Source: SZUA-252 sp035716005
GTDB lineage: Bacteria > Eisenbacteria > RBG-16-71-46 > SZUA-252
Direction of reading: 5' to 3'
Assembly: GCA_035716005.1 (NCBI GenBank)
Contig: DASTKG010000152.1
Span: forward strand, 1-48,572
Length of the DNA stretch: 48,572 bases
Positions 1 through 8,607 of this stretch are shown here, in pieces (position 1 is the stretch's first letter; each line of letters starts with the position of its first letter). The position numbers and the translations under genes were made by a program. Under the pieces are notes generated by a model. It saw nothing but the letters and a program-made list of their open reading frames with translations. It was not told the origin of the DNA and did not search any database.

Positions 1-196
1 CGAAGGTGGAGTCGGGATGCGCGGCGTCCGCGGGGAGCCAGGTCAGCGCCACGCCGCACTCGAGGAGAGCCTCGCAGTAGGCCTGGTGCTGCGACCGCGC
101 GCGCTCCAGGTCGGGCGGGCCGAGCCGCGACGACGTGAGTCCCTCGGCGAACGAGTCGCCGGGCGGGCGCACGATGGCGTGGCGGAACGTGGCGAT
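1..196 (-). CDS. Dimethylargininase-like hydrolase, N-terminal fragment cut by the window edge
   Basis: About 65 codons remain, running off the left edge. The visible protein contains HAIVRPPGDSFAEGLT near its start and LPADAAHPDSTF at the truncation. Both resemble the N-terminus of N(G),N(G)-dimethylarginine dimethylaminohydrolase (DDAH), which cleaves methylated arginines to citrulline and methylamines. The catalytic His and Cys lie outside the window. The start is unclear because no ATG fits. An AGGGGG Shine-Dalgarno at 208-203 sits 6 bases before an ATC codon at 196-194, which would give an N-terminus MATFRHAIVR. GTG at 172-170 is the nearest ordinary start but would remove conserved residues. 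It lies 10 bases downstream of the last pump permease gene, so it may share that transcript. Arginine deiminase relatives are the main alternative. Confidence 0.7.
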   Translation of the reverse strand, partial: MATFRHAIVRPPGDSFAEGLTSSRLGPPDLERARSQHQAYCEALLECGVALTWLPADAAHPDSTF

Positions 197-206
197 CGGC
201 GGCCCC

Positions 207-1433
207 CTATTCGTAGCGCAGCGACTCGACGGGATCGAGTCGCGCGGCCTTCACCGCGGGGTAGATGCCGAAGAAGAGTCCCACCGAGGTCGCCGAGAGG
301 AACGCGATGAGGACGCCCCAGAGGGGAACGGCGAAGGCGAGCGGCGTGAAGACGTCGACCAGCCAGCCGGCGAGGAGCCCCGCCAGCACCCCGACCACGC
401 CCCCGGTTCCGGTCAGCGTCATCGCCTCGACGATGAACTGCCAGAGGATGTCGCGCTGCCGGGCGCCGATCGCCTTCCGCACGCCGATCTCGCGCGTCCG
501 TTCGGTCACCGAGACGAGCATGATGTTCATGACGCCGATGCCCCCCACCATGAGGCCGATGGAGGAGATGGCCACCATGACGATGTAGAAGGCCCCCGTG
601 ATCGACTTGTAGAGCGACAGGAGCGTCTGGTCGGTGAAGACGGCGAAGTTGTCGCTCTGGTGATAGCTCAGCTTCCGCTGCCGCCGAAGCACCTCGCGGA
701 TCTGGTCGATCGCGACGTCGATCTGCTCGGGCGAAACGGGCTTCGCGTTGAGGATCATGCGGAGACGGGGGCCGAAGTTCTTGTCGGCCGTGGTGTACGG
801 AATGAGCACCAGTTCGTCCAGGCTCTGCCCGAGGAGCTTTCCGCGAGGCTCGGTCTCCCCGACGACCAGGAAGGGCTGACCCCCGATGGCGATCGTTCGA
901 CCGACCGCGCTCGCGTGCGGAAAGAGCGATTCCACGTGATCGGGACCCAGGACGCAGACGGCGGCGCGCCCCTTCACCTCCGCGTCGGTGAAGAAGCGGC
1001 CCGCGGAGACGGCCACGTTGTTCGTGATCATGTAATCGGGCGTCGTCCCCAGGACGAAGGTCGGGCGCGATTGCGTCTCGCGGTAGCGGAGCGGCTGCTC
1101 CGTGAAGTTTCCCGGCGCCACGGCCTCCACGGCGGGGCACTGGGCGCGGATCGCGTCGGCGTCCTTCGCCTCGAACCACTTCCGGCGCCGGAGGCTGTCG
1201 GGCATCTCCCCCACCCACGCGCCGGGCGCGAAGGGGCGGACGTAGAGGACGTCGGTTCCCAGGGCCGCCAGCTGCGTTTGGACGCTCCGGTTCAGGCCCT
1301 CGATGATCGAGATGATGGCCATGATCGAGGTGATCCCGATGATGACGCCGAGCACGGTCAGGAAGGAGCGGACCTTGTTCGTGCGGATCGCGTGGAACGC
1401 GATCGAGATTCCCTCGCGGACTTCGATCGCCAC
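207..1433 (-). CDS. MacB/FtsX-type ABC transporter permease (distal copy)
   Basis: 408 residues, GTG start. The MacB/FtsX layout is clear: one N-terminal membrane helix at about 21-47 (LTVLGVIIGITSIMAII), a large periplasmic MacB_PCD-type domain, then three C-terminal helices at about 280-395. The cytoplasmic coupling stretch ERTREIGVRKAIGARQRDI and the ending ALDPVES-like LDPVESLRYE are typical. No ATPase domain is fused, so it must use the separate ATPase gene upstream. It follows a second permease with a 10-base gap. Two different permeases with one ATPase suggest a heterodimeric pump working with the neighbouring fusion protein and TolC homologue. MacB pumps are mechanotransmitters that move periplasmic substrates through TolC. 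The substrate here cannot be read from sequence. Confidence 0.9.
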   Translation of the reverse strand: MAIEVREGISIAFHAIRTNKVRSFLTVLGVIIGITSIMAIISIIEGLNRSVQTQLAALGTDVLYVRPFAPGAWVGEMPDSLRRRKWFEAKDADAIRAQCPAVEAVAPGNFTEQPLRYRETQSRPTFVLGTTPDYMITNNVAVSAGRFFTDAEVKGRAAVCVLGPDHVESLFPHASAVGRTIAIGGQPFLVVGETEPRGKLLGQSLDELVLIPYTTADKNFGPRLRMILNAKPVSPEQIDVAIDQIREVLRRQRKLSYHQSDNFAVFTDQTLLSLYKSITGAFYIVMVAISSIGLMVGGIGVMNIMLVSVTERTREIGVRKAIGARQRDILWQFIVEAMTLTGTGGVVGVLAGLLAGWLVDVFTPLAFAVPLWGVLIAFLSATSVGLFFGIYPAVKAARLDPVESLRYE

Positions 1434-1443
1434 GCCCGGCCCC

Positions 1444-2697
1444 CTACTCCTGCCTCAGGGCGACGATGGGATCGAGCTGGGAGGCCCGCGCGGCGGGGTA
1501 GACTCCGAAGAAGAGCCCCACCGAGGAGGCCACGCCGAGGCTCAGAACGATCGACCAGGGCTGGATGGCCGCGGGCAGCGGGGTGATCGAGCGGATGAGG
1601 AGCGAGACGAGGATCCCCGCCGCCACGCCGATGAATCCGCCGAAGAGGGAGAGGACGACGGCCTCGCTCAGGAACTGGGAGAGGAGGTCCGATCGTCTCG
1701 CCCCGAGCGCCTTCCGGATCCCGATCTCACGCGTCCTCTCGGTGACCGCCACGAGCATGATGTTCATGATGACGATGCCGCCCACGACGAGCGAGATCGC
1801 CACGAGAGCGATCGTCCCCGCGAAGATGCCGCCGGTCAGGTTCTTCCAGAAGGCCTGGAACGTCTCGGCCGTCGTCATGCCGAAATCGTCGGGGGCCCCG
1901 AGCGGCACGTGGCGCTGCGCCCTGAGGATCACGCGCGCCTCGTCCTCGAGCCGCTCGGTTTCGACGCCGGGCTTCGCCTTCACCAGGAAGGAGAGTTCGG
2001 CGCGCGACCCGAACATCCGATAGTACTGCCCCAGCGGAATGATGACGACGTTGTCGCGGCTCATGCCGAGGACGCTCCCCCGCTCCTCGATCACCCCCAC
2101 CACGCGAAGCTCGTAGCCCCCCACGCGAATCGACTCGTTCAGCGGATCCCGGCGGGAGAAGAACTGCTCCGCGAGCTGGGAGCCGATGAGGCAGACGGGC
2201 CGCCGCCGGTCCACGTCGTTCTCGTCGAGATGGCGGCCCTGCGCCACTTCCACCTTCGAAACGTACTCGTAGCCCGCCGTGGTGCCGACGACGTCGACGC
2301 CCTGGAGCTCGGTCCTGCCGAACCGGACCCGCTTTCGGCCCGTCGATTGGGCCACGACCCGCTCGGCGAGCGACATCCTCGCCTCGAGGGCCTTCGCGTC
2401 GTCGAGCGTGAGGTCGCGGCGCTTCTGCGCCTCGCGCCACTCGTCGTCGGTCTGAATGAAGCCGTACTTGTCGATGGTGAGGACGCCGAGCCCCTGCTCC
2501 AGGACCTTGTCGGTGACGTAGGTGTTGAGGCCGTCGATGATCGAGACGACCGCGATCACCGACATGACGGCCACGACGTTCCCGATGACCGTGAGAACGG
2601 ATCGGAGCTTGTTGGCCCGGAGAGCGTCGATGGCGATGCGGAGATTCTCACGCTGGGCGACCCAGAACTCGCGCCGCCCCCGCGCGTCGCCCGTCAC
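1444..2697 (-). CDS. MacB/FtsX-type ABC transporter permease (proximal copy)
   Basis: 417 residues, GTG start overlapping the ATPase stop as GTGA (2697-2694). Topology matches the neighbouring permease: a helix at about 33-60, a periplasmic core domain, and three C-terminal helices after about residue 290. The coupling motif ERTREIGIRKALGARRSDL and the ending LDPIVALRQE mark the MacB/FtsX family. The two permeases are clearly paralogous but diverged in their periplasmic domains, so this looks like an old duplication giving two subunits rather than redundant copies. Translation is probably coupled to the ATPase gene. No residue in this sequence identifies the cargo. Confidence 0.9.
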   Translation of the reverse strand: MTGDARGRREFWVAQRENLRIAIDALRANKLRSVLTVIGNVVAVMSVIAVVSIIDGLNTYVTDKVLEQGLGVLTIDKYGFIQTDDEWREAQKRRDLTLDDAKALEARMSLAERVVAQSTGRKRVRFGRTELQGVDVVGTTAGYEYVSKVEVAQGRHLDENDVDRRRPVCLIGSQLAEQFFSRRDPLNESIRVGGYELRVVGVIEERGSVLGMSRDNVVIIPLGQYYRMFGSRAELSFLVKAKPGVETERLEDEARVILRAQRHVPLGAPDDFGMTTAETFQAFWKNLTGGIFAGTIALVAISLVVGGIVIMNIMLVAVTERTREIGIRKALGARRSDLLSQFLSEAVVLSLFGGFIGVAAGILVSLLIRSITPLPAAIQPWSIVLSLGVASSVGLFFGVYPAARASQLDPIVALRQE

Positions 2698-3449
2698 GAC
2701 GACGGCCCGGCCCCGGCCGCGTGACGGCGATCGCTCTCGATCTTCCCGTCGCGCAGACGCACGACGCGCTCCGCGTGGGCCGCGATGTCCTCCTCGTGGG
2801 TGACGAGGATGACGGTGTTCCCCTTCTGGTGGATCTCGCCGAGAAGGGCCATGATCTCCTGCCCCGTCTTCGTGTCGAGGTTTCCGGTCGGCTCGTCGGC
2901 GAGGACGATGGAGGGATCGTTCACGAGCGCCCGCGCGATGGCGACCCGCTGCCGCTGCCCCCCCGAGAGCTCGTTCGGGCGATGGTGCATGCGATCGCCG
3001 AGCCCCACCAGCGCCAGGAGCTCCTGCGCGCGCGCGCGCCTCGCCTTCGCCGGCTTCCCGGCGTAGATGAGCGGGAGCTCGACGTTGTGGAGCGCGTCGG
3101 CGCGCGGGAGGAGGTTGAACGTCTGGAAGATGAACCCGATCTCCTGGTTCCGGATCCGCGCCAGCTCGTCGTCGTCGCGCTCCCGAATCTCGGTCCCCCG
3201 AAGCTTGTAGGAGCCGCTGGTCGGCGTGTCGAGACAGCCGATCATGTTCATGAGCGTCGACTTCCCCGAGCCCGACGGTCCCATGATGGCCAGGTACTCG
3301 CCCGGGCGCACCTGGAGGTCGACGCCGTCGAGCGCGTTCACTTCGTTCGTGCCCATGACGTAGACCTTCCGGACGTCCCGGATGTCGATGAGGGATCCGT
3401 TGGCGTTGGCGCTGTCGGCCGCGGCGGCCGGCGACTTTGGCTCGGTCAC
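2694..3449 (-). CDS. ABC transporter ATP-binding protein, MacB/LolD type
   Basis: 251 residues, GTG start overlapping the fusion-protein stop (GTGA, 3449-3446). Complete nucleotide-binding domain: Walker A GPSGSGKST at 57-65, ABC signature LSGGQRQRVAIARAL, Walker B with VLADEPTGNLDTKTG, and an H-loop in VILVTHEEDIA. The DEPTGNLD form is characteristic of the MacB/LolD/FtsE group that serves FtsX-like permeases. It powers the two permeases encoded just downstream. A Pro/Ala-rich 15-residue leader precedes the domain. A stand-alone ATPase with separate permeases is the LolCDE-like arrangement, but the adjacent fusion protein and TolC homologue favour efflux over lipoprotein release. Confidence 0.95.
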   Translation of the reverse strand: MTEPKSPAAAADSANANGSLIDIRDVRKVYVMGTNEVNALDGVDLQVRPGEYLAIMGPSGSGKSTLMNMIGCLDTPTSGSYKLRGTEIRERDDDELARIRNQEIGFIFQTFNLLPRADALHNVELPLIYAGKPAKARRARAQELLALVGLGDRMHHRPNELSGGQRQRVAIARALVNDPSIVLADEPTGNLDTKTGQEIMALLGEIHQKGNTVILVTHEEDIAAHAERVVRLRDGKIESDRRHAAGAGPSS

Positions 3450-4732
3450 TTTTTCTCCTGCTGGCCCTTCTTGGGCTCCTCGACGCGGACCTTCTGCTCG
3501 GGCTTGAGGGTCCTGAGAACGCGGAACGGCCCGGTCACGATCTTCTCCCCGGGCCGAAGCTCGCCCCGCACTTCGTAGTCGGTGTCGCTCGAGATCCCGG
3601 TCGTGACTTTCCGGAAGGCGACCTTGCCGTCCTTCCCCATGACGAAGACGCCCCTCATCTCCTCCTTGCTCCCGCTCCCGCTCTTCGCCGCGGCGGAGTC
3701 GGCTTTCGCGCCCTTCTTCTTCGCGCCGCGCTTCGCGATCGGCACGAGTTCCTGGGGGGTGCGGACGACGACCGCCTGAATGGGGACGAGGAGGACGCTG
3801 TCCTTGCTGGCCGTCGTGATCTCGACGTCGGCGGTCATCCCGGGACGCAGCATCGCCGGGGGCGTGTCGATCATCACGTCGACGAGGAAATTCGTCTGCT
3901 GGTCCTGCCCGCCGGCATTCTCGATCGAGGGCGAGTTCGCGATCTCCGTGACATGCCCCGCGAGCGAGGTGTCGGGAAGCGCGTCGATGGTCACCTTCGC
4001 CTTCTGCCCCAGCGTGACCGAGGAGACGTCGGTCTCGTCCACGTCGGCCTCGACCTTCATCTGACGGAGGTCGGCCACCGTGAGGATCACGGTCCCCGGA
4101 TTGTTCATCGTTCCGGTGACGACGATCTCCCCCGCCTCGATCGCGAGCTGGGTCACGGTGCCGTCGATGGGCGAGTCGAAGCGCGTCTTCTTGAGCCGGT
4201 CGCGCTGGATGACGATGCTCGACGTGGCCTGGGCCACGTCCTCACGCCGCGCGTCGAGCCGCGCCTTGTCGCTGTCGCGCGCCGACCGGGCGATGTCGAG
4301 CTCCTCGGGAGAGAGGAGCTTCCGCTCGTAGAGGCTCTCCTTCCGCTTCAGGGCCGCGTCGCTCTGCGCGAAGGCCGCTTCGGCCTGCCGAAGATTCGAG
4401 CGCGCCGCCTGCAGCGCCGCCTCGGTGGTCGCCACCTCGGCCCGGTACTGCGTGTCGTCGAGCTGCAGGAGGAACTGGCCGCGCTTCACGCGGTCTCCCT
4501 CCTTCACGGCGAGCCTGACGACCTTGCCCGGCACGTCCGCGCTGATCTTCACCATCGTCTCGGGCTGGATCCGCCCCGGCGCGCGCACCGTGGAGGTGAT
4601 CGGCCCCTTCCGGACCTCCCCCACCTGAACGGCCGTCTTGCCGCCCGACGACTTCGTGACGTTCACCGCGACGATCGCGATGAGAAACAGGGCTCCCCCT
4701 CCGATGAGGAGGGCCTTGGTCCGGCCTTTCAT
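3446..4732 (-). CDS. HlyD/MacA-family periplasmic membrane fusion protein
   Basis: 428 residues. A single N-terminal anchor helix (about 7-25, ALLIGGGALFLIAIVAVNV) is followed by the barrel-sandwich half motif, then an alpha-helical hairpin rich in Ala/Arg/Glu (about 100-190). The second lipoyl half contains FDSPIDGTVTQLAIEAGEIV, and beta-barrel and membrane-proximal domains follow. It would link the inner-membrane ABC permeases to the TolC-type channel encoded just upstream. A Lys/Ala/Ser-rich segment at about residues 325-350 (RGAKKKGAKADSAAAK) interrupts the membrane-proximal region and looks like a flexible insertion. The gene lies 19 bases after tolC and overlaps the ATPase gene by 4 bases. 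Confidence 0.92.
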   Translation of the reverse strand: MKGRTKALLIGGGALFLIAIVAVNVTKSSGGKTAVQVGEVRKGPITSTVRAPGRIQPETMVKISADVPGKVVRLAVKEGDRVKRGQFLLQLDDTQYRAEVATTEAALQAARSNLRQAEAAFAQSDAALKRKESLYERKLLSPEELDIARSARDSDKARLDARREDVAQATSSIVIQRDRLKKTRFDSPIDGTVTQLAIEAGEIVVTGTMNNPGTVILTVADLRQMKVEADVDETDVSSVTLGQKAKVTIDALPDTSLAGHVTEIANSPSIENAGGQDQQTNFLVDVMIDTPPAMLRPGMTADVEITTASKDSVLLVPIQAVVVRTPQELVPIAKRGAKKKGAKADSAAAKSGSGSKEEMRGVFVMGKDGKVAFRKVTTGISSDTDYEVRGELRPGEKIVTGPFRVLRTLKPEQKVRVEEPKKGQQEKK

Positions 4733-4751
4733 GAATGGCCCCCCCGCGGCG

Positions 4752-6224
4752 CTAGTAGCGCCGCTCCCCGATGGCCCGCTCGAGCGCCGCTTCCGCGACC
4801 CGCGCGTCCGCCGCCGCCTCGACCAGCTGCTGGCGTTGATTCTGGAGGCCCACCTCGGCGGTGAGCAGGTCGAGGTAGGTCCCCGCGCCCAGCTCGTACC
4901 GTCCCTTCGAGAACTTGTGGTCTTCCTCCGCCGACGCGACGCCCTCCTGCGCCACGGAGACGCGCTCGATCGCCTCCTTCAGGAGGAGCCATGCCTGCTG
5001 CACCTCGACCGAGACGTCGAGCACCAACTGCCGCCGCGCCGACTCCTGCTCGAGAAGCGCGCCCTTGGCGGAGCGAATGTCTCCTTCCGTCGCGAATCCG
5101 GTGAAAATCGGGAACGAGAGGCGGAGCGAGCCGCTCCATTGCGTCGAGTAGCGATCCTGGCTGAGGTCGCCGAATCCCGTCAGTTCGAGATCCTCTTCCG
5201 TGCGGACCCTTTCCACGTCGACCGACCCCCTCACGACGGGCAAGCGGGTCGACTTCGCGCCGAGGAGGCTCGTGCGGGCCGCGTCCTCGGCCGCCTTGGC
5301 CGACGAGAGCGCCGGCCGGGAGCGGAGCGCCTGCGCGATGACCGCCGCCGAGTCGGGAAGGGCGATCTGGTAGTCCTGGACGGACGGGTCCACGTCGAGC
5401 GACGTGCTGAGCTCGACGCCGATCACCTGCTTCAGCCGCTGCCGCTGGATCTCGACCTGATTTTCCGCCTGAATCCGCGTCAGCTGCGTCGTCGCGCGCC
5501 GGGCGCGCGCCTTCAGGACGTCGCCGCGCGCGACGCTGCCGACCTGGAAGAGCGCTTCCGCCCTCGTCTCCTCGTCGCGGGAGAGCTTCTCCGACTCCCG
5601 CGCCACGTAGGCGAGCCGGTGGGCCTTCACGAGGTTGAAGTACTGCTGCTTCACGTTGAAGACGGCGTTGTTCCGCGCTTCCGACTCGCCGTGGATCGCG
5701 CTTTGCTTCCGCTGATCGAACTCTTTCTTCTGCGACCACGCCGAAATGTTCAGCACGTTCATCCCGACCGATGCCGAGATGGAGCCGAAATTCTGCTTCG
5801 TCACGTTGCCGAAATACGTAACCGTGTCGGTCGGCGTGATGACGTCGAGGCTTCGGACCGAGCCCGCCTTGTCGGGCTTCGACTCCGTGTAGCCGGCCGC
5901 GGTCGTCACGGACGGAAGAATGTTCGACCAGGCGCCGAGAGCGCCGCCGCTGGCCTGCGCCGTGCGGGCCTTGGCGCCCCGGACGTCGCTGTTCTGCTTC
6001 AGCGCCTCGTCGATGCAGCGAGCCAGCGACCAGATCTCGCCGCCGGTGGGCATCGTGACGGCCGCCATCGAGGAGTCGGGGGTGAATCTGGCCGTGGCGG
6101 CCGCGCCCGTCGGGGCGGCCGTGCTGTCGGCCTCGGCGCCCGCGGCCGGAGAGGCGGCGGCGAGGGCGAGCGAGGCGCCCAGCACCGCGAGGACTCGTAG
6201 CGTGGAACGATTGCCGAAGCGCAT
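4752..6224 (-). CDS. TolC-family outer membrane efflux channel
   Basis: 490 residues from ATG at 6224. An upstream in-frame start at 6320 exists, but 6224 gives a proper signal peptide (FGNRSTLRVLAVLGASLALA ending near AAGA) and has GGAGA about 7 bases before it. After a Ser/Ala/Thr-rich linker, two outer-membrane-efflux repeats follow, each made of long amphipathic helices (for example ARNNAVFNVKQQYFNLVKAH and the C-terminal LGAGTYLDLLTAEVGLQNQR). This is the normal TolC trimer subunit layout. As first gene of the tolC-MFP-ATPase-permease-permease group it supplies the outer-membrane exit duct. The 127 bases upstream show no convincing promoter, so transcription may continue from the Ton array. 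Confidence 0.93.
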   Translation of the reverse strand: MRFGNRSTLRVLAVLGASLALAAASPAAGAEADSTAAPTGAAATARFTPDSSMAAVTMPTGGEIWSLARCIDEALKQNSDVRGAKARTAQASGGALGAWSNILPSVTTAAGYTESKPDKAGSVRSLDVITPTDTVTYFGNVTKQNFGSISASVGMNVLNISAWSQKKEFDQRKQSAIHGESEARNNAVFNVKQQYFNLVKAHRLAYVARESEKLSRDEETRAEALFQVGSVARGDVLKARARRATTQLTRIQAENQVEIQRQRLKQVIGVELSTSLDVDPSVQDYQIALPDSAAVIAQALRSRPALSSAKAAEDAARTSLLGAKSTRLPVVRGSVDVERVRTEEDLELTGFGDLSQDRYSTQWSGSLRLSFPIFTGFATEGDIRSAKGALLEQESARRQLVLDVSVEVQQAWLLLKEAIERVSVAQEGVASAEEDHKFSKGRYELGAGTYLDLLTAEVGLQNQRQQLVEAAADARVAEAALERAIGERRY

Positions 6225-6351
6225 GAAAGGTCTCCGTCTCGGGGGTATCGGGTCAGCGAACTCGTCGATCGTTGGAACGGCCCTCGCGCCGACGGGCCGG
6301 CAGGTGCTTCTCGTACTCATACGTCGAACTCCCCCATCGGGTTTCCGCCCC

Positions 6352-7056
6352 CTATCGCATCGCGGAGAGGAGCAGGGTGACGATGAAGGTCGGGAGAACC
6401 ACGATGGCGCCGAAGCCGAAGCCCTTCTTCGCGTAGACCGCCACGCCGAGGGCCGTGATCGCCGTCCCCCAGAGGAGGAGCGGATCGGTCATCGAGTCGA
6501 GCACCCGGCCCATGAACGGCAGATCGTCCCCGAAGAGGTTGCCCAGGCCGAGGCGGACGTCCATCGACTGCTTGGCGACGATCAGCGCGGTCCGGACGGC
6601 GTGATCGATCAGTCCCACGGTCGACCCGTAGACCGCGGCGCTCAGATAGTGAGGGAACCGGAGTTTCGCGCCGAGCATCAGGTTTCCCATGAAGAGGAGG
6701 ATCCCCGCGGTCACGAGCAGCGCGAACGGGACTCCCACGACGTTTCCGCCCAGGCTGATGGCGAGCCCCACCGGCGAGTCGAAGAATTTGGCGGTCGCCT
6801 CCACCTGCGCCTCGGGGGTTCCCTTCGCCTCCATCTTCGCGATCGTCTCGTCCCGAACGACCCCCGACTGGAAGATCGGGATCGTCATCGCGGTGATCGC
6901 CAGGACGACCAGCACGAGCGCCAGGACGAAGCGCGGGCGCTCCGCCATCGCCTCGAAGGTCGCCTTCGGGTTCACGAAGATCGATCCGAGCGTGGCGAAC
7001 TCGTTGGGGCCCTTCGCCTCCGGCGCTCCGCCGGACTCGACCAAGTCGACATTCAT
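6352..7056 (-). CDS. Yip1-like multi-pass membrane protein
   Basis: 234 residues from ATG at 7056. An ATG at 7071 is also open, but the GGGGGG that would be the ribosome site lies between the two, favouring 7056. The N-terminus is soluble and includes FVNPKATFEAMAERPRF, a pattern seen at the head of bacterial YIP1-domain proteins. About five hydrophobic helices follow (around 48-70, 95-125, 135-155, 180-205 and 210-234). YIP1-family proteins are membrane proteins without a settled bacterial function. The gene sits between a TonB gene and the tolC pump genes, 19 bases after tonB, so it may couple expression of the two groups. Function is not assigned. Confidence 0.75.
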   Translation of the reverse strand: MNVDLVESGGAPEAKGPNEFATLGSIFVNPKATFEAMAERPRFVLALVLVVLAITAMTIPIFQSGVVRDETIAKMEAKGTPEAQVEATAKFFDSPVGLAISLGGNVVGVPFALLVTAGILLFMGNLMLGAKLRFPHYLSAAVYGSTVGLIDHAVRTALIVAKQSMDVRLGLGNLFGDDLPFMGRVLDSMTDPLLLWGTAITALGVAVYAKKGFGFGAIVVLPTFIVTLLLSAMR

Positions 7057-7075
7057 CGTATTGCCCCCCATTGTA

Positions 7076-7771
7076 TTAACTGGTTTTGTTCAGGTAAAAA
7101 CGAAACGGAATCGCCACGGTCGAACGGACCGGGACGCCGCGCAGGAGTCCGGGCGAGAAGTCGAAACGATAGACGGCCTCGAGCGCCGAGGCGATGAGCG
7201 TCTCCGGGGCGCTGGCGGAGGCCACCCACGCACGTATGATCCCGCCATGCTCGTCGAGGTTGACGTTGATTACCACGGTACCTTCGAATCCCGAGGCCCG
7301 TGCCATCGAGGGGTAGTCGGGCTCGAAAGTCCGCACGGCGCGCGGCGGCGTGTCGTAACCGTAGTACGTGGGGGGCGATTCCTCCCCGGCGCCTCCCGCC
7401 ACGACGCCCGCGTCGCCCTCGCCCGTCCCTTGGGCCGCCGGGGGCGCCCACTGCTCGCTCCGCACCTCCCCTTCCCGTCCGCTCGCGGACTGGAGCACGC
7501 CCGCCAGCACGGACGCCCGCGGATTGCCCGCCCCGGCGCGCGCCGACACGGCGGACGACGCGACCGGTATCGGCTCGATGGTCGCCCCGCCCCAGCCATG
7601 CGCCGCCGGGAGGAGGCGGATCGGATCGGGGCGCATCACCGGAGGCGATGGAAGATAGGGGGGCGCCGCCAGGAAGGCCGCGACATGGATCCCCCCCGCG
7701 ACGATGAAGGCGTTCCGGACGCGACGGTAGTAGTTCCGGCTGAGCGAAGGCCGGCGATCGAGCGGACTCAT
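7076..7771 (-). CDS. TonB-like energy transducer (third copy in the array)
   Basis: 231 residues. A short basic cytoplasmic head (RRVRNAF) precedes one membrane helix at about 20-38 carrying His29 (VAGGIHVAAFL), at the place of the functionally important TonB transmembrane His. A Pro/Ala/Gly-rich periplasmic linker leads to a C-terminal TonB domain (about 145-231, FEPDYPSMARASGFEGTV to VAIPFRFYLNKTS). TonB carries proton-motive energy from ExbB/ExbD to outer-membrane receptors. The start overlaps the upstream exbD stop as ATGA (7771-7768). It is the least similar of the three TonB proteins: it lacks the acidic YEDxPVP segment present in the other two. No TonB-dependent receptor is encoded in the window. 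Confidence 0.9.
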   Translation of the reverse strand: MSPLDRRPSLSRNYYRRVRNAFIVAGGIHVAAFLAAPPYLPSPPVMRPDPIRLLPAAHGWGGATIEPIPVASSAVSARAGAGNPRASVLAGVLQSASGREGEVRSEQWAPPAAQGTGEGDAGVVAGGAGEESPPTYYGYDTPPRAVRTFEPDYPSMARASGFEGTVVINVNLDEHGGIIRAWVASASAPETLIASALEAVYRFDFSPGLLRGVPVRSTVAIPFRFYLNKTS

Positions 7772-8178
7772 GGACCGCCACGACGCGTGGTCGCCAGCGT
7801 CACGCGCGGCGCGCGCGCCGCCTTCATCTGGTCGAGGACCGCCGCCACGACGGAATAGGGGGTTCGCGCATCGGCGTAGAGCGCGACCACGAGGCCGGGA
7901 CGCCGCGCGAATTTCTCGGCGAGCCGCGAACCGACCGACGCGAGCGGCACCGCGGCGTCGTTGAAGGCGACTCGCCCCTCGGGTCCGATCGAGACGCGGA
8001 TCGACTCCTCCGCGCGGATGCGCTGCCCCGCCGTCGCGCCGGGAAGCCGCACGGCGGTCCCCTCCCGCGACCGGATGATCGACGTGCTCATGAAGAAGAT
8101 GAGGAGGAGCATCGCGATGTCGGCCATGGAAGCCGTCGGAATCGCCGGGTGGATGCGAACGCGGCGCCTGAACTTCAC
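7768..8178 (-). CDS. ExbD/TolR biopolymer transport protein (second set, distal)
   Basis: 136 residues, GTG start overlapping the preceding exbD (GTGA, 8178-8175). The single helix at about 18-38 reads MADIAMLLLIFFMST and keeps Asp20, which matches the proton-path Asp of ExbD, but the usual DMTPLVD context is lost (IPTASMAD). A periplasmic ExbD/TolR domain follows. Together with its neighbour it would form a heterodimeric ExbD stator pair for the second ExbB. The loss of the canonical pre-helix motif while keeping Asp suggests a specialised rather than dead motor subunit. Confidence 0.9.
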   Translation of the reverse strand: MKFRRRVRIHPAIPTASMADIAMLLLIFFMSTSIIRSREGTAVRLPGATAGQRIRAEESIRVSIGPEGRVAFNDAAVPLASVGSRLAEKFARRPGLVVALYADARTPYSVVAAVLDQMKAARAPRVTLATTRRGGP

Positions 8179-8582
8179 GCCCCGGCTCCCGTCTCGAGGG
8201 AGAGCTCGCGCGCGCCCGAAAGCTTCACCTGGTCGAGAGCCGTGACGAACGCCCGATAGGGCGCGGCGGACGCCACGAGAAGCCGCACGACGGCGTCCGG
8301 CGCGGCGACGACCCGCGACGAGAGTCCGGCGCGGAGTTCCTCCTGCGTGACCGGCTTCCCGTCGAGCGAGAACGCCCCGTCCGCGGCGACCTCGACGGTG
8401 ACGAGGCGCGACGCGGCGATCTCGGCGGGGACGTCCCCCGCGCGCGGGAGATCGAGGAGCAGACCGCGCTCCACGTTGAGCGCCGCCGTCGAGAGGAAGA
8501 AGATGAGGAGCAGGAACGCCACGTCGGAGGTGGAGACGAGCGATATCTCGGGATTCGACGAGCGGCGTCGGGCGATTTTCAT
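8175..8582 (-). CDS. ExbD/TolR biopolymer transport protein (second set, proximal)
   Basis: 135 residues. The N-terminal helix at about 17-37 contains SLVSTSDVAFLLLIFFLST with the conserved Asp20. The usual DMTPLVD motif is replaced by SLVSTSD. A compact periplasmic domain of about 90 residues ends in LSLETGAGA. It lies 25 bases after exbB and overlaps the next exbD by four bases, so the exbB-exbD-exbD-tonB order matches that of the first set. I see no strong Shine-Dalgarno before this ATG. It is expected in the inner membrane with ExbB, forming the proton-driven Ton motor. Confidence 0.9.
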   Translation of the reverse strand: MKIARRRSSNPEISLVSTSDVAFLLLIFFLSTAALNVERGLLLDLPRAGDVPAEIAASRLVTVEVAADGAFSLDGKPVTQEELRAGLSSRVVAAPDAVVRLLVASAAPYRAFVTALDQVKLSGARELSLETGAGA

Positions 8583-8607
8583 GCGTGGCTAGTCCGGATC
8601 TCGGGGC

